A model generated the notes under the pieces. The model was not told where the DNA came from. It was given only the letters and a program-made list of their open reading frames with translations, and ran no database searches. From contig JAOZSY010000105.1 of assembly GCA_029939445.1 (NCBI GenBank), forward strand, positions 1 to 9,138: DNA of 9,138 bases. The letters are read 5' to 3'. Both the position numbers and the translations under genes were made by a program. Source of the DNA: Bacteroidales bacterium. Lineage in GTDB: Bacteria; Bacteroidota; Bacteroidia; Bacteroidales; UBA1556. This document shows, piece by piece, positions 1 to 6,342 of the stretch (within the stretch, counting starts at the first letter, position 1; each line of letters begins with the position of its first letter).

Positions 1-797
1 TCGCCATCAAAAGTAGCATCTTTAGCATTATTATAAAATAGGTTTGTAGTAAATAATGGATTTCCTACAGAACCGTGGCAGTGAAAACAATCTGCTCCCT
101 CTTCAAGCCCAAAAAGGACTAAACCTCTACGCTCCGAATCTGTATACTGATATTCTCCTCTTTGCATCTTATCAAATTTGCTATTTGCAGAAATCTGTGT
201 TCTTATAAACTGAGAAATTGCTTTTGCTATTCTATCCATAGTAACTTCAGGTGTGCCAAAAGCATCTTCAAACATTGGAGGATACATTTCCACTTTTGAA
301 ATTGCAACTACAACCTTTTCAGGAGTGGAAGCAAATTCGTTATGCGCGTATACAGTACCAACCACATCTTCTTCTATTGAAGCTACACTCCCATTCCATA
401 AATATGTTCCAGGAATCCACAATAAATTAATATGTGGTAACATTACATTATCTGTCATATCTCCTGTAGTTCCAGTTCCTCTACCAACACCATTCTCAAA
501 AGCAAATTCTTGTTTATGACATGAAGAGCAGCTCATAGGCATTCCTTCATCCGCTTTTCCTGACATACGTCCATCGTAATACAAATAACGGCCTAACTTT
601 ATACCCTCTACAGTCATAGGATTATCCTTAGGAATAATAAAATTTGTAGGGAAACCAAGTGGAACCTCAATTGTATAAGGAGTTGCCTCTTGTTTTGGCT
701 CAGGATCGGGCTCAGGGTCTTTCTCGCATGAAGTACTCATTAATAGTACTGAAACTAATGCAAGAAATAATATTTTTATTATATTATTAATACTCAT
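1..797 (-). CDS. Di-heme cytochrome c peroxidase/MauG-family lipoprotein, 3' end cut by window edge
   Basis: Reading the minus strand from the ATG at 797 gives 265 codons with no stop before the left edge, so the C-terminus is missing. Residues 1-23 are a lipoprotein signal peptide (hydrophobic run, then STSC) with lipid-anchor Cys24. An acidic, proline-rich stalk follows (EKDPEPDPEPK), as in exported Bacteroidota lipoproteins. Two c-type heme motifs are visible: CSSCH at residues 90-94 and CFHCH at 237-241. Other family hallmarks are LGRYLYYDGRMSG (68-80), LWNGSVASIEEDVVG (133-147) and LFTTNLF (248-254). This is the CCP_MauG family (PF03150), whose members use two hemes to reduce hydrogen peroxide or to oxidise protein side chains. 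It probably acts in the periplasm or on the outer membrane. Whether it is a peroxidase or a MauG/MbnH-like modifying enzyme cannot be decided, because the C-terminal heme ligand region lies outside the window. The gene is divergent from prc. Family call is firm; substrate is unknown. Confidence 0.9.
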   Translation of the reverse strand, partial: MSINNIIKILFLALVSVLLMSTSCEKDPEPDPEPKQEATPYTIEVPLGFPTNFIIPKDNPMTVEGIKLGRYLYYDGRMSGKADEGMPMSCSSCHKQEFAFENGVGRGTGTTGDMTDNVMLPHINLLWIPGTYLWNGSVASIEEDVVGTVYAHNEFASTPEKVVVAISKVEMYPPMFEDAFGTPEVTMDRIAKAISQFIRTQISANSKFDKMQRGEYQYTDSERRGLVLFGLEEGADCFHCHGSVGNPLFTTNLFYNNAKDATFDG

Positions 798-921
798 ATA
801 TATATTATTTTGTATTCTTTATTATATTAATGACAACAATTAAGCATAAAAGGTTTACTCTAAAAAGAGCGGTGTGATATACCATTTATTATGCCATATT
901 TTTACCACCTTAAAACAAGGC

Positions 922-929
922 CAAAAGTA
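922..929 (-). promoter_or_regulatory. Candidate -7 promoter element for the di-heme lipoprotein gene
   Basis: The minus strand reads TACTTTTG, an exact match to the Bacteroidota -7 consensus TAnnTTTG. It lies about 125 bases upstream of the ATG at 797, which implies a leader of roughly 115 bases. I see no good -33 TTTG at the expected 17-23 base spacing, so the call rests on the -7 element alone. Confidence 0.42.
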
Positions 930-996
930 GTAATAAATATCATATAATATATAAAAAAGTAACAATTAATAACATTTATTGAATACTCTTTTTCCG

Positions 997-1004
997 TACT
1001 TTCG
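997..1004 (+). promoter_or_regulatory. Candidate -7 promoter element for prc-cysH
   Basis: TACTTTCG differs from the consensus TAnnTTTG at one position and lies 52 bases before the prc start. A TTG at 979-981 is a possible -33 element, but the 15-base spacer is shorter than usual. It is the best candidate in the 258-base divergent region, which otherwise holds only AT-rich sequence and short imperfect dyads. Confidence 0.33.
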
Positions 1005-1055
1005 CTCCTTTAATATATTTCTGTTAATCAGAATACTTATAAAAACAAAGATGCC

Positions 1056-3158
1056 ATGCAAAAAAGAATAATCCAAATACTAATACTATTATTACCATTG
1101 GGGCTAATTGCAGCCTATAAGCACTATTCAGAACAACAAAAAGATAAAGAGAAAATCATCACAGAGCTTGTCATTAATGGGCTTCAGTTTGCTCATTATC
1201 AACATAATGATTTGAACGACGAGTTTTCTAAACGAGTATATAAATCATATGTAGAGAGAATAGATTATACTAAGAAATTTCTGTTACAAACTGATATTGA
1301 TAAACTTCAAGAGTATGAAGTTTTGATTGACGATGAGTTAAAACAGTTAAGTTCAAATTTTCTAGATTTATCTGATAAAATAATTGCACAGCGCATTAAA
1401 GATGCTGAAGAATATTATATAGAGATTCTTGGGGAACCTTTTGATTTTACTTTAGACGAAACTCTTGAACTGGATGATGAAAAGAATAGCTATGCTGAAA
1501 ATACTGAAGATTTAAAGAATGACTGGCGTAAAGCTTTAAAATATCAAGTAATGATAGAGCTCAAAACCAAACTTGAAATACAAGATAAAGCTAAGGAGAA
1601 CAATGACACCTCTGTAGTTATTAAGACCTATGCCGAATTAGAAAAAGCATCGAGAGCCAAGGTTGAAAAGCGCAATAAGGATTATTTCAGAAGATTAAAT
1701 CAGCAAGACCGTACTGATAGATATAATTTATATATGAATTCTATTTCGCTAGCCTTCGACCCACACACAAATTATTTTCCTCCAAAAAACAAGGAAGATT
1801 TTGATATTTCGATGAGTGGTCAGTTAGAAGGAATTGGAGCTACTCTACAAGAGAAAGATGGATTTATTAAGGTAGTAAATATTGTGCCCGGAAGCCCATC
1901 ATACAAACAGGGTGAGCTAAAAGTTAACGACCTAATTCTAAAAGTGGCGCAAGGCGATAGCTTACCTCTCGATTTGGTTGGCATGAGACTGGATAAGGCG
2001 GTACGCTTTATCAGAGGGCCAAAGGGAACTACTGTGAAACTTACTGTAAAAAAAGTTGATGGATCGATAGTGATAATTGCTATTGTAAGAGATATCGTAA
2101 TTATTGAAGAAACTTATGCTAAATCAGTAATTGTAAAAGATCCTAAATCAAATAAGAGGATTGGTTATATTTATCTACCTTCTTTTTATGTTAATTTTAA
2201 TGAGAAGGATGGTGGCCGAAGAAGTGCTGATGATGTTCTTAAGGAAATTAATAAACTAAAGGCAGAAAATGTAGATGCTTTAATTATTGATTTAAGGAAT
2301 GATGGCGGAGGATCCTTAAGTGATGTTGTAAAAATGGCTGGTTACTTTATTCCACAAGGGCCAATTGTACAAGTAAAACAAAAAACTGGTGCCGCAAAAC
2401 AACTAAGCGATACCGACCCAAGAGTTCAGTATGACGGCCCAGTTGCGGTAATGGTTAATTCTAATAGTGCTTCTGCCTCTGAAATTTTTGCTGCAGCATT
2501 GCAGGATTACGACAGAGCTGTAATTATAGGAGGAAAGCAAACCTTTGGAAAAGGTACCGTGCAACGATTTATCAACCTTGACGATATTGTGAGTGGCAAG
2601 GCTGATGCTTATAAGCCATTTGGAGCTTTAAAACTTACATTCCAGAAGTTTTACAGAATCTCTGGAGGTTCTACACAACTTAAAGGCGTTGAGCCAGATG
2701 TGGTACTACCAGATAACTATATGTATATTGAATATGGCGAAGCAGAGATGGATTATAGATTACCATATGATGAAATCCCAAAGGCTTCATATACCAAGTC
2801 TAAGGATATGGCTAATAGAAAATCTATCATAAAAGCAAGTGGTAAACGATTAAAAAAGAGCGAGACTTTTGATTTAATAGAACAACAAGCTATGTCGATT
2901 AAGAAGCATAGAAATGAGACTGTAGTTAGTTTAAATATTGAAACTTCTAAGGCAAATCAAGCAAAACGTAAAGAAGAGAGCAATAAATATAAAGATATTT
3001 ATAAGGACACAACATTGGTATTAGTAACACCTTTGGAAGCTGATTGGTTATTTATTGAAAAAGATACTACAAAAGTAGAGTCTGCTAAAAAATGGCATAA
3101 ATCGCTTATGTCAGACCCTTATTTATTAGAAAGCATTAAAGTTGTTGAGAGTTTATAA
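1056..3158 (+). CDS. prc: Tail-specific (C-terminal processing) protease, S41A family
   Basis: This 700-residue protein is a Prc/Tsp serine protease that degrades periplasmic proteins from their C-termini. It has the full Tsp layout. A hydrophobic signal or anchor segment spans residues 5-20, with no lipobox Cys. The helical Tsp N-terminal domain spans about 35-245. A PDZ domain spans about 250-345 (LEGIGATLQEKDGF, then GSPSYKQGELKVNDLIL). The S41 protease core spans about 365-550, and a Tsp C-terminal (DUF3340-like) domain runs to the end. The catalytic Ser/Lys dyad maps to S473, the middle Ser of SASASEIFAAAL, and K499 in TFGKGTVQ. D484 matches the third conserved position. Length is typical for Tsp and the frame is intact. 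The ATG at 1056 places the signal segment at the N-terminus; no Shine-Dalgarno is seen. In Gram-negative bacteria Prc often controls cell-wall hydrolases through an adaptor, but nothing here identifies its substrate. It is followed after three bases by cysH. Confidence 0.96.
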   Translation: MQKRIIQILILLLPLGLIAAYKHYSEQQKDKEKIITELVINGLQFAHYQHNDLNDEFSKRVYKSYVERIDYTKKFLLQTDIDKLQEYEVLIDDELKQLSSNFLDLSDKIIAQRIKDAEEYYIEILGEPFDFTLDETLELDDEKNSYAENTEDLKNDWRKALKYQVMIELKTKLEIQDKAKENNDTSVVIKTYAELEKASRAKVEKRNKDYFRRLNQQDRTDRYNLYMNSISLAFDPHTNYFPPKNKEDFDISMSGQLEGIGATLQEKDGFIKVVNIVPGSPSYKQGELKVNDLILKVAQGDSLPLDLVGMRLDKAVRFIRGPKGTTVKLTVKKVDGSIVIIAIVRDIVIIEETYAKSVIVKDPKSNKRIGYIYLPSFYVNFNEKDGGRRSADDVLKEINKLKAENVDALIIDLRNDGGGSLSDVVKMAGYFIPQGPIVQVKQKTGAAKQLSDTDPRVQYDGPVAVMVNSNSASASEIFAAALQDYDRAVIIGGKQTFGKGTVQRFINLDDIVSGKADAYKPFGALKLTFQKFYRISGGSTQLKGVEPDVVLPDNYMYIEYGEAEMDYRLPYDEIPKASYTKSKDMANRKSIIKASGKRLKKSETFDLIEQQAMSIKKHRNETVVSLNIETSKANQAKRKEESNKYKDIYKDTTLVLVTPLEADWLFIEKDTTKVESAKKWHKSLMSDPYLLESIKVVESL

Positions 3159-3161
3159 TTT

Positions 3162-3869
3162 ATGAAGTTTGCAAAGGAAAATATAACAGAGTTAAATAAA
3201 CTATTAAAAGGTAAGACTGCAATAGAGATTATAGCATTTTTTAGTGATAACTTAGGTGATAAAATTACTTTTGGAACAAGCTTAGGAGCAGAAGATCAAG
3301 TAGTGATTCAAATGCTTGCATCCATAAAATCAAAAGTACCCGTTTTTACGCTTGATACAGGCAGGCTATTTCCACAAACCTATGATTTGATTGATAGTAC
3401 AGTCCATAAATATGGCATTACGATTAAGCCATATTTTCCGGTAAATACCGAAGTTGAAGAAATGGTTGTAAAACATGGGATGAACCTATTTTTTAAATCA
3501 ATAGAGCTCCGCAACACTTGTTGTCAAACAAGAAAGCTAAGACCACTAAAAAGAGCATTAGAAGGACGAGAAGCATGGTTTACAGGCTTACGCAGAAGCC
3601 AATCTGTTACTCGAGTAGATATGCAGATTGTGGAGTGGGATAAGAATAGCAATATGCTTAAAGTAAATCCCTTATTGGAGTGGAGCGAAGACGATATATG
3701 GAATTATATTAAAGAAAACGGCATCCCATATAATCCATTACACGACAATGATTATCCTAGTATTGGATGTCAACCTTGCACTCGTGCAATTATGCCTGGC
3801 GAAGATGTTCGAGCAGGAAGATGGTGGTGGGAGAATCCCGACACCAAAGAGTGTGGACTACATAAATAA
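3162..3869 (+). CDS. cysH: Adenylyl-sulfate (APS) reductase, thioredoxin-dependent
   Basis: This 235-residue cytosolic enzyme reduces APS to sulfite and AMP in assimilatory sulfate reduction, using thioredoxin. Nucleotide-binding motifs are GTSLGAEDQV (38-47) and LDTGRLFPQTY (64-74). TGLRRSQSVTR (141-151) and RAGRWWWE (217-224) are further family signatures. The Cys pattern is C120-C121 plus C203/C206 (IGCQPC), which binds a [4Fe-4S] cluster. Members carrying this pattern are generally APS reductases rather than the cluster-free PAPS reductases. The catalytic Cys is C231 in the ECGLH tail, which is complete, so the gene is full length. Only three bases separate it from the prc stop codon, so the two are almost surely co-transcribed and perhaps translationally coupled. 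No other sulfur-assimilation gene is in the window. I saw no riboswitch ahead of it, and there is no room for one in the gap. Confidence 0.96.
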   Translation: MKFAKENITELNKLLKGKTAIEIIAFFSDNLGDKITFGTSLGAEDQVVIQMLASIKSKVPVFTLDTGRLFPQTYDLIDSTVHKYGITIKPYFPVNTEVEEMVVKHGMNLFFKSIELRNTCCQTRKLRPLKRALEGREAWFTGLRRSQSVTRVDMQIVEWDKNSNMLKVNPLLEWSEDDIWNYIKENGIPYNPLHDNDYPSIGCQPCTRAIMPGEDVRAGRWWWENPDTKECGLHK

Positions 3870-3889
3870 GGTATTTATATTTAAAAAGA

Positions 3890-3933
3890 AAAAAAGCCCA
3901 TTAAATTATAATTATAATTTAATGGGCTTTTTT
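3890..3933. terminator. Bidirectional rho-independent terminator between cysH and ribH
   Basis: These 44 bases form a perfect inverted repeat centred between 3911 and 3912. AAAAAAGCCC on the left pairs with GGGCTTTTTT on the right, with an A/T-rich inner stem ATTAAATTATAA. Each strand ends in a U-run, and the minus strand continues with further U residues (to about 3882). It starts 21 bases after the cysH stop and 17 bases after the ribH stop, so it can terminate both converging transcripts. Confidence 0.94.
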
Positions 3934-3949
3934 ATAAATTAATAAAACA

Positions 3950-4483
3950 CTATTCTTCAATATAAAAATCTGACCAATCTTCGTCGTCAAATTCATCCTG
4001 CATATCGCGCTCCATACTAATCATCTTTAGCGCAGTAATACCTGCTTCAATTCCTTTATTGCCATGCTTGCCACCAGCTCTATCTTGTGCTTGCTCTAGC
4101 GTATCGGTTGTTAGCACACCAAATATTACCGGTATATCATTATTAAGAGCAACATCAGCAATAGCATTTGCACTAGCTTGCGAAATAAAATCGAAATGAC
4201 GAGTTTCGCCTTGAATAACACAACCAACACAGATAACTGCGTTTACAGGCTTGTATTGCGACATTTGCTGAGCAGCATATGCAAGCTCATAAGTACCTGG
4301 CACATATCTTACATATAAGTCATCTTCTTTAATTCCCTTTTCAATCATTATGTCAATTGCCCCTTGAGCCATTGCATTAGTAATTTCATCATTCCATTCA
4401 GAAATTAGTATTCCTATTTTAGCACCTTTAACATTAAGAGCGCTATCTTTATATTCTGATAGGTTTTTTAAACTTGAAGCCAT
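3950..4483 (-). CDS. ribH: 6,7-dimethyl-8-ribityllumazine synthase
   Basis: This 177-residue enzyme catalyses the penultimate step of riboflavin synthesis. It condenses 5-amino-6-ribitylaminouracil with 3,4-dihydroxy-2-butanone 4-phosphate to give lumazine. Visible motifs are ILISEWNDEIT (25-35, W30 expected to stack on the pyrimidine), VPGTYELAYA (61-70), GCVIQGETRHFDFIS (87-101, H96 as catalytic base) and FGVLTTDTLEQAQDRAGGKHGNKGIEA (121-147, R135 as phosphate ligand). The H96-R135 spacing of 39 matches the B. subtilis H88/R127 pair. The N-terminus MASSLKNLSEY resembles other Bacteroidota RibH starts, which supports this ATG. The last 18 residues are strongly acidic, an extension beyond the conserved fold. 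No other riboflavin gene is nearby and no FMN riboswitch is seen in the 107-base upstream gap. Terminators on both sides suggest a single-gene transcript. Confidence 0.97.
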   Translation of the reverse strand: MASSLKNLSEYKDSALNVKGAKIGILISEWNDEITNAMAQGAIDIMIEKGIKEDDLYVRYVPGTYELAYAAQQMSQYKPVNAVICVGCVIQGETRHFDFISQASANAIADVALNNDIPVIFGVLTTDTLEQAQDRAGGKHGNKGIEAGITALKMISMERDMQDEFDDEDWSDFYIEE

Positions 4484-4509
4484 TGTTTTATGTTTTAATT
4501 ATTATTTTT

Positions 4510-4517
4510 CAAAAATA
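4510..4517 (-). promoter_or_regulatory. Candidate -7 promoter element for ribH
   Basis: The minus strand reads TATTTTTG, matching TAnnTTTG, 27 bases before the ribH ATG and downstream of the preceding gene's terminator. A second, weaker TATTTTG lies at 4518-4524. No -33 TTTG is evident. The position is right for a single-gene ribH unit, but in such T-rich sequence the motif could arise by chance. Confidence 0.35.
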
Positions 4518-4543
4518 CAAAATATCTAATTGCATAAATAAAA

Positions 4544-4569
4544 AAAGGTCGAACGCAAGTTCGACCTTT
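4544..4569 (-). terminator. Rho-independent terminator of the TPR protein gene
   Basis: An 11-bp perfect stem (AAAGGTCGAAC with GTTCGACCTTT) closes a four-base loop and begins 21 bases after the stop codon of the upstream gene. On the minus strand it is followed by a T-rich run (TTTTTATTTATG). It separates the TPR gene from ribH. Confidence 0.88.
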
Positions 4570-4590
4570 AATATATATCTTATAATAATA

Positions 4591-5331
4591 CTATTTGCCT
4601 AAGTATTGTTTCTCTCTAGCAATTAGTTTCTTAATCTCGTCAGATGCTCTAATGTCATCATTTTCTAAATTCTTAAAGTAATCCGTTTTCACTGTTGTGA
4701 AAAGCTCTAGTGCTTTTTCATGATTTCCTAAAAGAGAGTATGTCATACCAGCTTTCTTAAGAAACATAGGTGTAAGCAATACATTTTCTTTATAGTTTGC
4801 AGCAGCAATATACTTCTTAGCAGCACCTTCTTTATCGCCAAGCTCCATCATACAATCACCAATAGCTCCAATCGACATAGCTTTTACATTTATATCGTCA
4901 CTATCAAATGATTCTAAATGATCAATTGCTTCCTCAAAACTATTATTTGCATTAGATGTAGTATCATTCTTAGCAATGTTCATATAACAAATTCCAGCAT
5001 AATACTGCGCTAGGTTTCCACTAGCTGTAGAACCATATTCATTAATAACTTCTAAAAAACCTACAACATCATTGTTGCCATTAAGTGCAGCCTCAAATTG
5101 GTCGTTACCAAACAATTGCTCTGCTTCCCAAATAGTATTATACGCAGCTTCTTCAGCTGGTTTTGATACATATTTTTGATATCCCATAAATAGAAGTACT
5201 ATTGCAAAAAGTGCTAATACACCATAGCTCATATTCTTTTTATTATTCTCTACAAATTTCTCTGTACGTCCTACAGCTTCCTCTATTTGTGCTAGATTCT
5301 CTTCTGTTTGGTTAATCTTTTGTTTTGCCAT
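4591..5331 (-). CDS. Single-pass membrane TPR protein, YfgM-like
   Basis: This 246-residue protein has a charged, probably cytosolic N-terminus (1-33), one transmembrane helix (about 35-51, YGVLALFAIVLLFMGY) and a helical periplasmic domain. Residues about 65-240 contain TPR-like helix pairs, for example SFEEAIDHLESF (131-142), AIGDCMMELGDKEGAAKKY (156-174) and AGMTYSLLGNHEKALELF (194-211). The layout matches the YfgM/TPR_21 family, of which E. coli YfgM is a SecYEG- and PpiD-associated periplasmic chaperone. The role here is inferred from architecture only. It has its own promoter-like element and terminator, so it is probably not an operon partner of ribH despite the same strand. A generic TPR scaffold in the inner membrane is the alternative. 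I do not assign a gene symbol. Confidence 0.85.
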   Translation of the reverse strand: MAKQKINQTEENLAQIEEAVGRTEKFVENNKKNMSYGVLALFAIVLLFMGYQKYVSKPAEEAAYNTIWEAEQLFGNDQFEAALNGNNDVVGFLEVINEYGSTASGNLAQYYAGICYMNIAKNDTTSNANNSFEEAIDHLESFDSDDINVKAMSIGAIGDCMMELGDKEGAAKKYIAAANYKENVLLTPMFLKKAGMTYSLLGNHEKALELFTTVKTDYFKNLENDDIRASDEIKKLIAREKQYLGK

Positions 5332-5354
5332 TTCTTATAAAAAATTTAATTGTG

Positions 5355-5385
5355 CAAATGTAAATTATTTTAGCACATAATCACA
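5355..5385 (-). promoter_or_regulatory. Candidate promoter of the TPR protein gene
   Basis: The minus strand has TACATTTG at 5362-5355, an exact TAnnTTTG match. A TGTG at 5385-5382, one base off the -33 TTTG, lies 19 bases upstream. Transcription would begin close to 5349, leaving a leader of about 18 bases. This is the best-spaced promoter candidate in the window. Confidence 0.55.
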
Positions 5386-5424
5386 TATTTATTCAATAAA
5401 AAGATGTATTTATCTTTTCCACAA

Positions 5425-5462
5425 AAAAAGGATCACTACATCTATGTATAATAATCCTTTTT
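5425..5462 (-). terminator. Rho-independent terminator of the DUF4290 gene
   Basis: On the minus strand AAAAAGGAT pairs with ATCCTTTTT (9 bp). The 20-base loop can pair further through TACA/TGTA. The stem is followed by additional T residues and starts 20 bases after the DUF4290 stop codon. It separates that gene from the TPR gene. Confidence 0.8.
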
Positions 5463-5481
5463 GATTCTTTGCATTTATTTC

Positions 5482-6195
5482 TTAGCGAGGTCTAGAAGGG
5501 CGCTTGCCACCTCCACTTTTTCCTTTTTGATAAGGCTTTTTGATATATGATTTTGACCCTGAGCTCCTAGAAGTAGATTTACCTCTGCCTTTAGAACTTG
5601 ATTTCATAGACGCTAGATTTGAGTTTATTTTCTTAAGAACAACATTAGCCGAAATAAGCTCTACACCTTCTGGTAAACAAAGTTTATCATCAGTAATTTT
5701 ACGAATATGTGTATCAATAAGTTCATCGTTAACAATATTCTTATTCCAAGTAATATACATCTCTTTCATCTGATTGGCTAGTATAGTAACTAAACCATCT
5801 CTAGCTTCACCAGGCTCTTCTTTGGCAATATTGTTTAATAATAACTCTGTATTATTACCATAAAAACGATATCTAATTATATTATTATTATACCCTAAAG
5901 GTTCAATTGTAGTATTTTTTTCTTCGTGCTTACTAACAGTATAAGGATATTCAATTTCTAATTCATAATTAGAAATAATATACAAATGATTCCATAGTTT
6001 CTTAAAATACTCATCATTTGCATTATCAGTAGGATTTACTTGTTGCATTACCGAAATAATAATATACGCAAGTTTGGTACGCTTATCTTTATCTTCAATG
6101 GTTAGTGCATAATCCACCAAATTTTTAACATTACGTCCATATTCACGAATTCGTAGAATAGGCCTACTAGTATTATAATCTCTTTCTATATCCAT
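5482..6195 (-). CDS. DUF4290 family protein with a basic Ser/Gly-rich tail
   Basis: This 237-residue protein of unknown function is recognised as DUF4290, a Bacteroidota family. Diagnostic stretches are the N-terminal DYNTSRPILRIREYGRNV (6-23), DKDKRTKLAYIIISVM (35-50), and the KLWNHLYIIS (66-75) to EIEYPY (80-85) region. The N-terminal motif begins just after the ATG at 6195, which supports that start. The globular part ends near residue 197. The last 40 residues contain 9 Lys, 5 Arg, 11 Ser and 7 Gly and no acidic residue, consistent with a disordered segment able to bind nucleic acid or the ribosome (inference). No signal peptide or membrane segment is visible, so it is likely cytosolic. 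It is transcribed separately from the TPR gene by virtue of the hairpin after its stop codon. Confidence 0.88.
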   Translation of the reverse strand: MDIERDYNTSRPILRIREYGRNVKNLVDYALTIEDKDKRTKLAYIIISVMQQVNPTDNANDEYFKKLWNHLYIISNYELEIEYPYTVSKHEEKNTTIEPLGYNNNIIRYRFYGNNTELLLNNIAKEEPGEARDGLVTILANQMKEMYITWNKNIVNDELIDTHIRKITDDKLCLPEGVELISANVVLKKINSNLASMKSSSKGRGKSTSRSSGSKSYIKKPYQKGKSGGGKRPSRPR

Positions 6196-6278
6196 CTTTA
6201 TTGTTTTACTATATTAATTATTATTGTATTATTAGAATATAAATGTGATATTATTGCCATTGGCAAAAAAATCTAATT

Positions 6279-6312
6279 AACTGAATTTCACATTATTATA
6301 TATGAATCAGTT
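6279..6312 (-). terminator. Possible weak terminator downstream of uvrD
   Basis: On the minus strand AACTGATTCA pairs with TGAA and TCAGTT, giving 10 bp with a two-base bulge and a 12-base loop. A run of seven T residues begins seven bases after the stem. The stem is AT-rich and the T-run is offset, so read-through into the DUF4290 gene is plausible. Confidence 0.35.
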
Positions 6313-6342
6313 TAATAATCACAATATATTCCCAAGATAATA

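Noticed and set aside
253..519. Plus-strand open frame of 88 codons
   Set aside because: It lies antisense inside the di-heme lipoprotein gene, whose minus-strand frame has two heme motifs and a signal peptide. The plus frame has no recognisable features.
871..883. Operator-like dyad GGTGTGATATACC in the divergent region
   Set aside because: Five pairs including a G-T around a three-base centre is too short to separate from chance, and I recognise no matching regulator site.
3748..3942. Plus-strand open frame of 64 codons overlapping the end of cysH
   Set aside because: It is out of frame with the conserved CysH C-terminus (IGCQPC, ECGLH) and runs through the terminator hairpin, so it is a shadow.
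4484..4590. Possible FMN riboswitch ahead of ribH
   Set aside because: The gap is only 107 bases, contains the preceding gene's terminator, and shows none of the conserved RFN-element sequence blocks.
5540..5773. Plus-strand open frame of 77 codons
   Set aside because: It is antisense to the DUF4290 gene and shows no family motif.
6253..6271. Short hairpin TTGCC-ATT-GGCAA next to an A-run, considered as a terminator
   Set aside because: The stem has only five pairs. On the minus strand the T-run precedes rather than follows it, and on the plus strand it is followed by A residues, so neither orientation fits a terminator.
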